A stretch of DNA of 64,000 nt from an uncultured Aquimarina sp. (GTDB lineage: Bacteria > Bacteroidota > Bacteroidia > Flavobacteriales > Flavobacteriaceae): positions 62,001 to 126,000 of the forward strand of contig CANNBP010000003.1 in NCBI GenBank assembly GCA_947502885.1, in the 5' to 3' direction. Made by a program: the position numbers and the translations under genes. The notes beneath the pieces were generated by a model. It had not been told where the DNA came from. It saw only the letters and a program-made list of their open reading frames with translations, and ran no database searches. Below, one piece after another: positions 16,234 to 25,691 of the stretch; position 1 is the stretch's first letter, and each line of letters begins with the position of its first letter.

Positions 16234-17445
16234 ATGAATAAAGATACTCTCGAAAAAAAATTAAAAGAAATTAATGCAACTATTAAAGATCAACTATCAA
16301 ACCAAAAAAAAATAGGTGTTTTTGATGGATTAGCTGGTATTTCTTTGTTTAAATTCTATTATTCAAAATATCTTAACATCGATGATCATGGTGATATGGG
16401 TGTAGCAATACTCACCGATTGTATAAATACAATAATTGACGGATACAGTGAACCATCATTTTGCAGTGGAATCGCTGGTTCAGCTTGGGTTATGGTTCAT
16501 CTAGAGCAAGAAGAATTTATTAATACTGATAACGATGAGTTACTTGTTGATTTGGATGAATATTTATATCAAAACATGATTTCTGATATGAAAGCTGGTA
16601 ATTATGACCTACTATATGGAGCAAATGGATATGCTTTATTTTTTATAAATCGTTATAAAAACACCAATTCAAAAAAACTAAAATCTAAGTATAAAGGTTT
16701 TCTTCTAGAATTTATCGAACTGTTAAATAAAATGGCAGAAGCCGATACTGACAAAAGTATCAAGTGGATTTCAGTCTTGGACCCAAGTACAAAAGCAAAA
16801 GGCTATAACTTAGGTTTATCCCATGGTATATCTAGTATAATCGGAATACTATCACGGCTTCATAAATATGACGACTTTAAGGTACAAACCAAAACCTTAC
16901 TTACTGGGGCTATAAACTATATCATATCTCAGGAAAATAAAAGTCCTAGTAGTTCTTCTTTATTTCCTAGTTGGGTAGCCAAAGAAGAAAAAAACACGAA
17001 ACCTAGTCGACTTGCTTGGTGCTATGGTGACCTAGGAATTGGAATACAATTATGGACTGCATCAAGAGTTCTTGGTGATCTTAGTCTAGAAAAAATAGCG
17101 ATTCGAATTTTAAAACATGCTGCTACTAGAAAAACTTTACAACAAACTAAAGTTAAAGATCCCGGAGTTTGTCATGGTGCTTTTGGAAATGCCTTAATCT
17201 TTCAAAAAATTTTTCAAGAAACTCAAATTTCAGTTTTTAAAGATGCCCATGAATATTGGATCGATGAAGGAATGAAAATGGCTATTCATGATAAAGGTCA
17301 TGCTGGATTTTGCCAGTGGAAAGGCTCTAATGGATGGGTACCAGAAATATCCTTACTAGAAGGAGTGGCGGGTATTGGGCTTTCTATCATAAATTATTTA
17401 GCAGATTTTGAAAGTAACTGGGATGAGTGTCTACTTATTAGCTAA
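16234..17445 (+). CDS. LanC-like lanthionine cyclase
   Basis: A zinc enzyme that adds cysteine thiols to dehydrated Ser/Thr, forming lanthionine rings. From the ATG at 16234 it has 403 residues, about the length of stand-alone LanC; a TTG at 16222 is less likely. The alpha-toroid repeats are visible (FDGLAGISLF, FCSGIAGSAWV, LLYGANGYALFF, LGLSHGISSIIGIL, GDLGIGIQLW, GAFGNALIF, EGVAGIGLSI). The zinc ligands are Cys263 (AWCYGD) and Cys313-His314 (GVCHGAFG), with the active-site His197 in LSHG. All are intact, so the enzyme should be active. No LanB dehydratase, transporter or immunity gene lies in the window, so dehydration must come from elsewhere. Confidence 0.92.
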   Translation: MNKDTLEKKLKEINATIKDQLSNQKKIGVFDGLAGISLFKFYYSKYLNIDDHGDMGVAILTDCINTIIDGYSEPSFCSGIAGSAWVMVHLEQEEFINTDNDELLVDLDEYLYQNMISDMKAGNYDLLYGANGYALFFINRYKNTNSKKLKSKYKGFLLEFIELLNKMAEADTDKSIKWISVLDPSTKAKGYNLGLSHGISSIIGILSRLHKYDDFKVQTKTLLTGAINYIISQENKSPSSSSLFPSWVAKEEKNTKPSRLAWCYGDLGIGIQLWTASRVLGDLSLEKIAIRILKHAATRKTLQQTKVKDPGVCHGAFGNALIFQKIFQETQISVFKDAHEYWIDEGMKMAIHDKGHAGFCQWKGSNGWVPEISLLEGVAGIGLSIINYLADFESNWDECLLIS

Positions 17446-17555
17446 TTATTATGTCATACAATCTCAATCCAACCACTACTTATATCAATCACGAAAGGAC
17501 ATTTAAAACCAAACAATTATCTTGATAAAGGCTTATTTCGAATCATTTAGTTTTT

Positions 17556-18674
17556 TTAATCTCCATCACTATCATTAAAAGTTATTGTAAAACCAAGTAA
17601 ATTAGACATATCAACCTTAACTAACACCAATAGATCTCTAAATGAATCCTTAAGTGCTACTACTGGTTCTTGATTGATTGATATTTCATCTCTTAATAAT
17701 CCAGAGATAGCAGTTAACCTATCTTGACACACAGAAATTTGAACTAATATTTTATCTGAAAGAGTTTTATGTTCTCTGTAAATTAAAAAATCATCAAAAC
17801 CTAATTGCGAACTACCGTTATCAAAATCTCCAGTAAAACATTGTTTTAATGCTTTTAAATGTTGATCAATAATGTTCTTTGAAAATCCACTTGTATATGC
17901 TTCTAATCTTTTCGATTCTATTGTGCCTCCATTAGCATCTCCTAAAGGGGATCCCAGTTTTGATTTAATAATTTCCTCCATCAAAGTAACCATAGCATTA
18001 ACTACTTGATTTTGACTACCATTTATTCCATTACCTATTGCATTAACAAATTTTTCCTCGTTCTTTTCCCAAAGATTTTTCAACTCTAATGATTTCGCTT
18101 TTAAATTTTCACTTAAAGCATTAACATATTCTTTTCTGCGAGTCGCATTTTGATCTGTAGTAAACTTGTTTAAAACACTTGTGTTTCCGTCTAAAGAAAA
18201 AATAAGATATTCGATGGCTGCAATTCCTTTTGAAGAAGAGCCAATAGAAGCTATATATTCTTCATTAAGGATTTGAGACCCCACAATGTTCTCTTCTATT
18301 CTTAATACATCGGTAGGCCACCTATTAATTTCAAAAGCAATAAAACTATTAGCAATATCACCTATATCATAAAGCTCTAATTGCTTCCATATTAATTGTA
18401 CTTCTTTCCATTGTTGTTGTACAGATTTTAAATTACCCTCTGTTGTTTCTTCTGAAAACTGGTTTATCAAATTAGATAGTAAAACAGTTTCCTTTTCAAA
18501 ATTTTCGGCTAACGGAAATATACCATTAACATATATATTGGTAAGCTGTTCTTTAATATCAAAAGGTGTATTGCTCGTATCATCTGAATCCTTATCACAA
18601 CTTATAAACAAAGAGATTATAAATAAGCTTGTTAAGATTAAAATTGTATATAGTTTATGTTTTGAATAATTCAT
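17556..18674 (-). CDS. Imelysin-family lipoprotein (second copy)
   Basis: A 372-residue lipoprotein with a lipobox at ISLFISC and a following Asp-rich DKDSDD start. The imelysin/IrpA domain (about 40-360) is a helical periplasmic fold linked to iron uptake in other bacteria. The family's GxHxxE motif is here GIAAIE, so the histidine is replaced by alanine, unlike the first copy at 20164. It may bind metal differently or have become a structural partner. It abuts the di-heme gene with no gap, the last gene of a three-gene operon. Confidence 0.88.
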   Translation of the reverse strand: MNYSKHKLYTILILTSLFIISLFISCDKDSDDTSNTPFDIKEQLTNIYVNGIFPLAENFEKETVLLSNLINQFSEETTEGNLKSVQQQWKEVQLIWKQLELYDIGDIANSFIAFEINRWPTDVLRIEENIVGSQILNEEYIASIGSSSKGIAAIEYLIFSLDGNTSVLNKFTTDQNATRRKEYVNALSENLKAKSLELKNLWEKNEEKFVNAIGNGINGSQNQVVNAMVTLMEEIIKSKLGSPLGDANGGTIESKRLEAYTSGFSKNIIDQHLKALKQCFTGDFDNGSSQLGFDDFLIYREHKTLSDKILVQISVCQDRLTAISGLLRDEISINQEPVVALKDSFRDLLVLVKVDMSNLLGFTITFNDSDGD

Positions 18675-20084
18675 TTACAATGTTTTAATAAAATCTATTA
18701 GTTTTGTTCTATCGGCTACATCTAGATTCATAAAATCTTCTTTAGAAGCTTTTGCTTCTCCACCATGCCAAAGTATTGCTTCTTCAATGGTTCTAGCCCT
18801 ACCATCATGTAGTAAATTGTTGTGATCATTTACAGTTTCTATAAGCCCAACGCCCCATAAAGGAGGCGTACGCCACTCATTTCCGGTTGCCTTAAAATCA
18901 GGCGTATTATCAGCCAATTCATCACCCATATCATGCAATAGTAGATCTGTATAGGGTCGTATGGTTTGATTAGCCAATGCTTGTATATGATATGCTCCTG
19001 TTTTCATTTTTGGAATATGACAAGCAATACAATTTACACTTTCAAAAAGTCTTTTTCCTTCTAGAATATTTTGTTTATCATAATCCCTTCTTGCTGGTAC
19101 CGCAAGAGTTCCTGAGTAGAGCACTACTTTATCTAGGTTTTCATCGGTAATTTCTGGTGTACCTCCATTTGGAATTGTACTACAATCTATTTCTGAAGGA
19201 CAGTTTTCTTCTGGAAATAAAGAGGATGTGATTCCCATATCTCCTAAAAATGCTCCTGCAACTTGCTGTTTTAGATTAGGTTGATTACTCTTCCAACCGA
19301 AACGCCCTATCTTAATAGATTCTGTCTCTATATCATATACATAATTTGGTTTACCAGAAATACCATCTCCATCAACATCACTTTCATCAGCAAAACTTAG
19401 AAGTGTCTTTTCTGAAACAGCATCAAGTAATCCTAACCCAATCATTTGATTTGCTACTCTAGGTGAAATTTGAATGTCTGCCGCAAGAGGCCCATAGTTT
19501 AAATTTGTAAAATCATAACTTGGTTTTTGAAGCGTAACGGTAATACCATCTGGATACTTTATTGTTACAGGTTCATAAGAGATTTTAACATCTCCTTCTA
19601 CTAAAATCCCTGATATAACGTCATCTTGAAATTGACCACCATAATTAGGATCTGGTAAATTTTGTCCTAATGTATTTATTCCTGGTACACTAAGACGAAA
19701 CAATAAACCTGAAGATTTTTCTCCATCAAATTTTGGAGGCCTTCCTCTTCCATCTTTAAAATGACATCCAGAACATGCACGTGAATTAAATAGAGGACCT
19801 AATCCATCTCTAGCGGTTGTCGATGCAGGTGCTGTTACCCAACTTTGATTAAATAAAGAGTTTCCTGTAAAGAAAAACAACCCATTCTCTTCATCCAAAT
19901 TAGGAGCTTGAAAACCAAAAGCATTTGGAGAAATATCAAATATGGTCGTTTCTCCACCAGATAAAGCTTCGTTCTCTTCTGGCTGCAATAGGACATAGTC
20001 TGAAGAGTCATCATCTTGACATCCTAAAATAAATATACTGATACATAAAGCTCGGAATAGAAATATCCGTTGTGACATTATCAT
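18675..20084 (-). CDS. Di-heme cytochrome, DUF1111 thiol-oxidoreductase-like lipoprotein
   Basis: A 469-residue lipoprotein (lipobox near FILGC, then DDDSS) with two c-type heme sites: CSGCH (within SRACSGCHFKDGRGRPP) and CIACH (within ESVNCIACHIPKM). The body matches the DUF1111 di-heme oxidoreductase family (SRRVANQMIGLGLLDAVSE-like segment, GRFGWKSNQP, DMGITSSLFPEE, LLHDMGDELAD, PPLWGVGL, LHDGRARTIEEAILWHGGEA). These proteins travel with imelysins and may change iron redox state at the cell surface; this role is inference from context. Hemes need the cytochrome c assembly protein encoded at 21618. ATG at 20078 is an alternative start two codons in. Confidence 0.9.
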   Translation of the reverse strand: MIMSQRIFLFRALCISIFILGCQDDDSSDYVLLQPEENEALSGGETTIFDISPNAFGFQAPNLDEENGLFFFTGNSLFNQSWVTAPASTTARDGLGPLFNSRACSGCHFKDGRGRPPKFDGEKSSGLLFRLSVPGINTLGQNLPDPNYGGQFQDDVISGILVEGDVKISYEPVTIKYPDGITVTLQKPSYDFTNLNYGPLAADIQISPRVANQMIGLGLLDAVSEKTLLSFADESDVDGDGISGKPNYVYDIETESIKIGRFGWKSNQPNLKQQVAGAFLGDMGITSSLFPEENCPSEIDCSTIPNGGTPEITDENLDKVVLYSGTLAVPARRDYDKQNILEGKRLFESVNCIACHIPKMKTGAYHIQALANQTIRPYTDLLLHDMGDELADNTPDFKATGNEWRTPPLWGVGLIETVNDHNNLLHDGRARTIEEAILWHGGEAKASKEDFMNLDVADRTKLIDFIKTL

Positions 20085-20163
20085 ATTTTTTAACTACAAA
20101 ATCAGAACCTTAAAAAAGGTCCTGATTTAAACTTATTTTATATCCTCTTAATTCGTTGGAGTT

Positions 20164-21348
20164 TTACTCTGGTAAATCTGAAGAGACTGTTATACCTAAT
20201 GCTTTTCCTCCCTCTACAAACTTATCTCCCAAAGTTCTCAATGCATTAACAGCAGCAAGTACTTTTGGTCTTTCGGTTGCATCAGAAATAGCAAAATCAA
20301 ATGGTGTAGCTGTAGCACTTACGGCAGTTTCGGCAGCCACTAATTGAGCAGTAATCTCTGCACCCAAAGTAGGGTCTTTTTTTGTAATTAAATCTTCTAA
20401 AGAATTTCCATTTACAGATGAATACTCTCCTCGATAAACGTTAGCAACACCCGCTAAATTTAACCTTAAGTCTCTATGTGTATTATCACTAAAACATGAG
20501 TGTTCGTCTTCCTGATCCTGATTATCATATGCTACAAATACACGTTCACCAGCTAGCTCTGACTTTGCCAATGTTGAGATTCCTGTTAACATATTTTTTA
20601 AAGCTGTATTTTCATCCAATGCTAAGAACGTTTTACGATAAGGACCATCGGTTTTCCACTCGTCTAATAACAATTGTAAATGATCAAGTAATAATTCTGC
20701 ACAAGCTACTAAGTAGTCACGTCTTCTATCTTGATTAGAAGCTGTACCTCCATCTACAAAATCCGTATATGGTCTTTTTCCTGCTTCTTTATCTGATGCA
20801 TTAGAGTTATCTTGCCCCCAAAGTAAAAATTCAATAGCATGATAACCAATACTAATATTCTTTTCTCCTCCGGCTTCATTTAACCCTTCTAAAACTGTTT
20901 TACTAATTGTTGGATAAGTAGTATCGTCATTAATAATACCTGCAGTATCATCTCCTTTTACATAATCCACATAGTTTTCATCTAGTGGCCAAGCATTTAA
21001 TAACCCTTCTGGACCATCAGTGTCGTCTATTGGTCCGCTTGCAAATCGAAATGCCTCAGTTTGACCATAAGGTTCTCTAGCATCTTTCCATGCTTTTTTA
21101 ACAGCTTCAAAATTTCCTTCAGTTGGATTAGCTACAAAAGTATTAATTGCCGTTTGCATTGTTTTGGCACTATTGTAGGAGTCTTGGTAATTTTTATATA
21201 CAAGATTAGCATAGTTTTCTATAACTGTTGACTCTTCTATTACTATTTGATCGATAGCATTAGAGCTACTATCATCATCACTAGAGCATGATACGGCACC
21301 AAATAGTATCGTACTTAAAAACAAATATTTGACAAGTGTGTTTTTCAT
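20164..21348 (-). CDS. Imelysin-family lipoprotein (first copy, IrpA-like)
   Basis: A 394-residue lipoprotein: lipobox FGAVSC followed by SSDDDSSS. The imelysin domain contains an intact GxHxxE motif as GYHAIEFLLWGQD, preceded by ARNPYGQTEAF-like sequence (DAREPYGQTEAFRF) and GLLNAWPLDENYVD, all typical of IrpA-type iron-regulated proteins. The C-terminal part has SCFSDNTHRDLRLNLAGV. It is first in the operon imelysin, di-heme cytochrome, imelysin. A good promoter (TATATTTG at 21387-21394) with an A+T-rich dyad at 21420-21442 suggests iron-responsive control. Confidence 0.92.
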   Translation of the reverse strand: MKNTLVKYLFLSTILFGAVSCSSDDDSSSNAIDQIVIEESTVIENYANLVYKNYQDSYNSAKTMQTAINTFVANPTEGNFEAVKKAWKDAREPYGQTEAFRFASGPIDDTDGPEGLLNAWPLDENYVDYVKGDDTAGIINDDTTYPTISKTVLEGLNEAGGEKNISIGYHAIEFLLWGQDNSNASDKEAGKRPYTDFVDGGTASNQDRRRDYLVACAELLLDHLQLLLDEWKTDGPYRKTFLALDENTALKNMLTGISTLAKSELAGERVFVAYDNQDQEDEHSCFSDNTHRDLRLNLAGVANVYRGEYSSVNGNSLEDLITKKDPTLGAEITAQLVAAETAVSATATPFDFAISDATERPKVLAAVNALRTLGDKFVEGGKALGITVSSDLPE

Positions 21349-21386
21349 CTGACTATTTTTTATTTAGACTGTTTTAAAATAAGGTG

Positions 21387-21394
21387 CAAATATA
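21387..21394 (-). promoter_or_regulatory. -7 box of the imelysin operon
   Basis: TATATTTG on the minus strand fits TAnnTTTG exactly, with a TTG element about 20 bp upstream and CACC following. It lies about 40 bp before the ATG at 21348. Confidence 0.65.
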
Positions 21395-21419
21395 TTTTTT
21401 ACCCATAACAAAAACAAGA

Positions 21420-21442
21420 TTATTTAGATTAAATTAAAATAA
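21420..21442. promoter_or_regulatory. Dyad operator candidate of the imelysin operon
   Basis: The 23-bp stretch TTATTTAGATTAAATTAAAATAA has 18 of 23 positions compatible with a palindrome (TTATTT-nn-ATT-n-AAT-nn-AAATAA). It abuts the upstream edge of the -33 region. Given the iron-linked genes, a Fur- or DtxR-type regulator is a reasonable guess, not shown by sequence. Confidence 0.4.
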
Positions 21443-21522
21443 CTCAGAAATTAAACGCAACTGAACTAATTATAAGACAGTTACAACAAAAATACCGTAA
21501 ACAAAAAGCGCTATCCTAACAA

Positions 21523-21578
21523 AAAACGTCGTTTAAGAGCATCATCTATAAAATAAACTTACTCCTAAACGACGTTTT
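21523..21578 (-). terminator. Hairpin after ccsBA
   Basis: AAAACGTCGTTTA (21523-21535) pairs perfectly with 21566-21578, with a 30-nt intervening loop. It lies 40 bp past the ccsBA stop. The long loop makes it unusual, but the 13-bp stem fits a terminator. Confidence 0.55.
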
Positions 21579-21617
21579 CGTTACATCGCTTGCTATGTAT
21601 TGCAACCTTACTCCTAC

Positions 21618-24600
21618 TTATACATTTACTTCCTTTTTCTTTGAATAATGCACTTTATTTCTCCAAAAGGATACTATTCCCAAAATTGCAATAAAAGCAA
21701 CTGAATAAAATATAGCATTAGGTGTAACCACTTTATCTCCACTAGCATAAGAATGTAATCCTTTAAGATAAAAATTCACTCCAAAATAAGTCATTAATAC
21801 ACTATATATAGCTATCACAGAAGCCAGGTTAAACCACCATCTACTTCTTAGTCCCGGGACTAATCTCATATGAATTACAAAAGCATATACCATAATACTA
21901 ACTAAAGCCCAAGTTTCTTTTGGGTCCCATCCCCAATAACGTCCCCAACTTTCGTTTGCCCACATACCACCAAGAAAATTACCAATTGTAAGCATTACCA
22001 AACCAATAGTAAGTGACATTTCATTAATAATTGTAATTTCCTTAATATTTAAGTCCATTCTCTTTTTATTAGATTTAGTAGTAAGAATCATCAACAACAG
22101 TGATAATATCCCTAAGATCGCTCCAACAAAAAATGGTCCATAACTACCGACAATGATTGATACATGAATCAATACCCAATATGAATCCAACACAGGTTGT
22201 AGATTAGCAATAGCGGGGTCTGTCCAGTTTTGATGTGCAAAAAATAAAATAATTGCAGCCACAAATGTAGTTGCCGCTATGGTCAAGTTACTACGCTTTC
22301 CAAAAGCCAAACCTATTGCCAAAGTCATCCACCCAACATAAATCATAGATTCATATGCATCACTCCAAGGCGCATGACCAGAAACATACCATCGTATTAC
22401 AAGTCCAGCCGTATGCAGTATAAATAAAAATATAACTACTCCAATTGTACCATTAATTAATGCTCTGATCCCTTTTGATTCTTTAAATATTCTAATAATC
22501 ACAAAGATCATCATTAACAAACCAATTAAACCATAATACTTATACAGTGTTCTAAATATATCGTACTTATTAAGCGCTATTTCGGCTTTTATTTTCTTAT
22601 CTGTAGGTAAAACTTCGCTACCATATTTTTTCTGAAAACTTTTAATGCTCTCGACATATTTATCTGGTTTACTATAATCCCCAGTTTTTCTAGCCTCTTG
22701 TAACGATTGTCTGTATATAGAAACAATTTGTCTAGTATACACAGAATCCATGCCCGTAAACTTAAATTCATTTAGTTCTGGAACAGAAACCCATTTATTA
22801 CCCTCATCTCCCGGAACTGGAAAAACTTTTAAGATCCCCCCTCCTAATGCTTGATTAAGTAAATAAAATTTTTCGTGGGTTTTAAGAAAATCCTTCTCAA
22901 AACTACTTGGTGTATTTGTACTACTTGCCCTTTCTAGATAAGGGGCTAACTTATATGATCCATCAGGTTCTACCAAATCGATTAAAGAAACTCTTCTTTC
23001 TGTTTTTGGTACACCTAAAATTCTTCTAATACTGTCATTTTCTCTCTGTATCTCTATAATAGGTACACTATACCAAATAAATGGGTTTTCTACCATTGAC
23101 ACAAAAACTTGATCTGCATTTAATCCTTTATATTTATCTTTCTTACTAAGTTTACGTAAAAGCTCTGATGAAAATGTATTTACTGGTTTCATCCTACCAC
23201 GTTCATCCTGAATAACAATACTACCAAAATTGGCTGCATGTTCTTTTGGCACAACATTGGCCATTATAACCGAATCTAATTGTGCCTCGGTAGGTAAAGT
23301 AGGTAAATGATTTGAATGACTTGGCTGGTTTTGTGCAATGGAAAAATTAGAAGCAATAATAACTAACATGATAGTCAATGCTTTCTTCTTATTTTTTACT
23401 TTATCCAGCATATTCTCCAAGTCTTTAAAACGTGAGCCTTTAACAAAAAGAATAAGCATAAGTCCTAAATATAAAAGCATGTAACCTGTATAGGTTATCC
23501 AAGTTCCCCATCGATCATGATTAACAGATAATACAGTTCCTTTTTCATCTGGATCAAAAGAAGCTTGAAAAAAACGATACCCCCTATGATCTAAAACATG
23601 ATTCATAAAAATATCATATGGTTCGTTAGTACTATTCTCTACGATATCAACCTTACTCTTAAATGACTTATACACATTTTGTGTACCAGGGTATTTTTCT
23701 GCTATAAAATCATTAAGCTTAAGAGAAAAAGGAAGTTTCATTTCTTTAGATCCATATTTAAAATACATATCTAACCCTCCCAATGATATTTTGGTCATTT
23801 CGTTGGTAAAGCCTTTACCTCCCAATAATTTAACTTCTTTTGTTTCTCCTTTGGTTGTCACATTTATGAATAAAGCATCTTGTTGTCCCTTATCTTTGAC
23901 TTCAATTGGCACAATATCATAAACACCAGTGATAACAGGATCGGGAATTACAAATTGCATCCCTGCTGTTTGATATAAAGATCTTAGCATCAAAGGTTGT
24001 AGACTATCCTTAAATACTAATCCTTGTTTTTGATCGGCCATACGCATAAATGACCCTTCAAAAGGAGATTCGATAAAGTATTCATCATTTTTATACGTAA
24101 TATTTATTGCTCCATTTGTTGGACTATTAAAAGCAATTAAGACATTATGCAAGTTTGATACTTCTCCTTCTTTAAGAAAATGATCATGACGATCTCCTCC
24201 TCCTGCTTCAACAATTTTAAGGTAGTTCTCTCCTTTTTCTGTTTCAACCAATCCCATTTCGGCTCCTTGAATAAAGTTTTTATATTCAATAGTTACGGGT
24301 TGCTTATTATAATCTGTGTTTATAGTAAAATTATTACTTGTAGCCTCTGCAAGTTCTAAGCTTTTATCAATTACACGACGACGAGGTTCTCCATTAATTT
24401 CTCCATCCAAAAAAACAGATAAGTATGTTTTTTCAGAAAGAAAAGTGTCTGTAGTTTCTCCTTCTCTAATTGGCATTACTCCTTCATAACTAATATATCT
24501 AGTAACAAAAGCTCCAATAATTATTAATATAAAAGATAAATGCAATAGCAAGGTTGGCAGTTTATCTTTTTTGAATAACCGATATCTTATAATGTTTCCA

Positions 24601-24788
24601 CAAAAATTAATTACAAAAAAAATCATAATTGCTTCGAACCACCAAGTATTATAAATCCAGATTCGCGCTGCTGTTGTACCGTAAGCATCCTCCAAAAAAG
24701 TTCCTATACCCATAGAAGCTGCAAAAACAATAAATAAAATTGCCATTAAACGTGTAGAAAAGAATACATTTCTTAGTTTGTCTTGCAT
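21618..24788 (-). CDS. ccsBA: Cytochrome c biogenesis fusion protein CcsBA
   Basis: This System II heme lyase exports heme and attaches it to apocytochromes at the periplasmic face. The 1056 residues from the ATG at 24788 begin MQDKLRNVFFSTRLMAILF, the usual start; the longer frame to 24854 lacks support. The N-terminal ResB-like half (1 to about 480) has several helices and a large periplasmic domain. A helix near 480 and a linker follow. The CcsA half carries the heme-handling tryptophan motif WGRYWGWDPKETW and conserved histidines (HAPWSDAYESM, VLIHVSIIVGSYGPF). It would mature the di-heme lipoprotein encoded at 18675. A single fused gene is common in Bacteroidota. Confidence 0.93.
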   Translation of the reverse strand: MQDKLRNVFFSTRLMAILFIVFAASMGIGTFLEDAYGTTAARIWIYNTWWFEAIMIFFVINFCGNIIRYRLFKKDKLPTLLLHLSFILIIIGAFVTRYISYEGVMPIREGETTDTFLSEKTYLSVFLDGEINGEPRRRVIDKSLELAEATSNNFTINTDYNKQPVTIEYKNFIQGAEMGLVETEKGENYLKIVEAGGGDRHDHFLKEGEVSNLHNVLIAFNSPTNGAINITYKNDEYFIESPFEGSFMRMADQKQGLVFKDSLQPLMLRSLYQTAGMQFVIPDPVITGVYDIVPIEVKDKGQQDALFINVTTKGETKEVKLLGGKGFTNEMTKISLGGLDMYFKYGSKEMKLPFSLKLNDFIAEKYPGTQNVYKSFKSKVDIVENSTNEPYDIFMNHVLDHRGYRFFQASFDPDEKGTVLSVNHDRWGTWITYTGYMLLYLGLMLILFVKGSRFKDLENMLDKVKNKKKALTIMLVIIASNFSIAQNQPSHSNHLPTLPTEAQLDSVIMANVVPKEHAANFGSIVIQDERGRMKPVNTFSSELLRKLSKKDKYKGLNADQVFVSMVENPFIWYSVPIIEIQRENDSIRRILGVPKTERRVSLIDLVEPDGSYKLAPYLERASSTNTPSSFEKDFLKTHEKFYLLNQALGGGILKVFPVPGDEGNKWVSVPELNEFKFTGMDSVYTRQIVSIYRQSLQEARKTGDYSKPDKYVESIKSFQKKYGSEVLPTDKKIKAEIALNKYDIFRTLYKYYGLIGLLMMIFVIIRIFKESKGIRALINGTIGVVIFLFILHTAGLVIRWYVSGHAPWSDAYESMIYVGWMTLAIGLAFGKRSNLTIAATTFVAAIILFFAHQNWTDPAIANLQPVLDSYWVLIHVSIIVGSYGPFFVGAILGILSLLLMILTTKSNKKRMDLNIKEITIINEMSLTIGLVMLTIGNFLGGMWANESWGRYWGWDPKETWALVSIMVYAFVIHMRLVPGLRSRWWFNLASVIAIYSVLMTYFGVNFYLKGLHSYASGDKVVTPNAIFYSVAFIAILGIVSFWRNKVHYSKKKEVNV

Positions 24789-24926
24789 AATCACCTTTCT
24801 TTTTTTAACGCGCAAATTTACTGTTTTTAACGGGATTATTAGATATTTAACCACAGGATTTGACGGTTTTAACAGAAGTGTTACACTTGTACATTTTTTT
24901 TAGAAGAACTTCCTTATTTTTGCGGC

Positions 24927-25691
24927 ATGATTAGAGTCATTATTCTTGGTGCTGGAAATGTAGCCAAACATTTATATACTGCTTTTTATAATCAGAAATC
25001 TGTGAACGTTGTGCAATGCTATAATCGTAAAGGTATTTTACTTCATTCTGATCAAAACCCTTCTTTTATTACAAAAGATATTGATTCTCTAAAAGAAGCA
25101 GATGTATATATATTGGCTATTAATGATGATGCTATTAAACAAGTCTCTAGTTCTCTTTCATTAACCAATAAACTTGTGGTTCATACTTCTGGAAGTGTTT
25201 CTATAGATTCTATCTGTAGTACTAATAGAAAAGGTGTATTTTACCCATTACAGACATTTAGCAAGATCAAAACCATTGATTTTAATTCAATTCCACTTTG
25301 TATTGAGGCACAATCTAACGCAGATATCGAGATACTAAAGAAGCTAGCTTTAACTCTAACAAGAAAGGTTTTTGAAATATCATCAGAACAAAGAAAAATG
25401 CTTCATATTGCAGCTGTTTATGTAAATAATTTTGCCAATCATTTATTTACTATTGGACAAGACATATGTGAGGAACATAAGATTCCCTTTGAAATCTTAC
25501 ACCCATTAATACTTGAAACCGCGCAAAAAATTACATTTATAAACCCTGACCTAGCACAAACAGGACCTGCAATGCGTAATGATATCAATACTATTAATCA
25601 ACACACGGCAACTTTAACGAATAAATCACAACAAGAAATTTATAAAGTCCTTACTCGGGCAATACAATCAAAATATGGAAAAGAGCTATAA
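24927..25691 (+). CDS. Rossmann-like / DUF2520 domain protein
   Basis: A cytoplasmic protein of 254 residues. The N-terminal Rossmann-like fold has a dinucleotide-binding loop VIILGAGNVAKHL at about 4-16 and the segment ADVYILAINDDAI. The C-terminal helical DUF2520 half holds HIAAVYVNNFANHLFT. It resembles the F420-dependent NADP oxidoreductase / ketopantoate reductase-like group, but its substrate is unknown. It overlaps the next gene by 17 bp, so translation is likely coupled to the KdsC-like phosphatase, an arrangement often seen in Bacteroidota. Confidence 0.88.
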   Translation: MIRVIILGAGNVAKHLYTAFYNQKSVNVVQCYNRKGILLHSDQNPSFITKDIDSLKEADVYILAINDDAIKQVSSSLSLTNKLVVHTSGSVSIDSICSTNRKGVFYPLQTFSKIKTIDFNSIPLCIEAQSNADIEILKKLALTLTRKVFEISSEQRKMLHIAAVYVNNFANHLFTIGQDICEEHKIPFEILHPLILETAQKITFINPDLAQTGPAMRNDINTINQHTATLTNKSQQEIYKVLTRAIQSKYGKEL

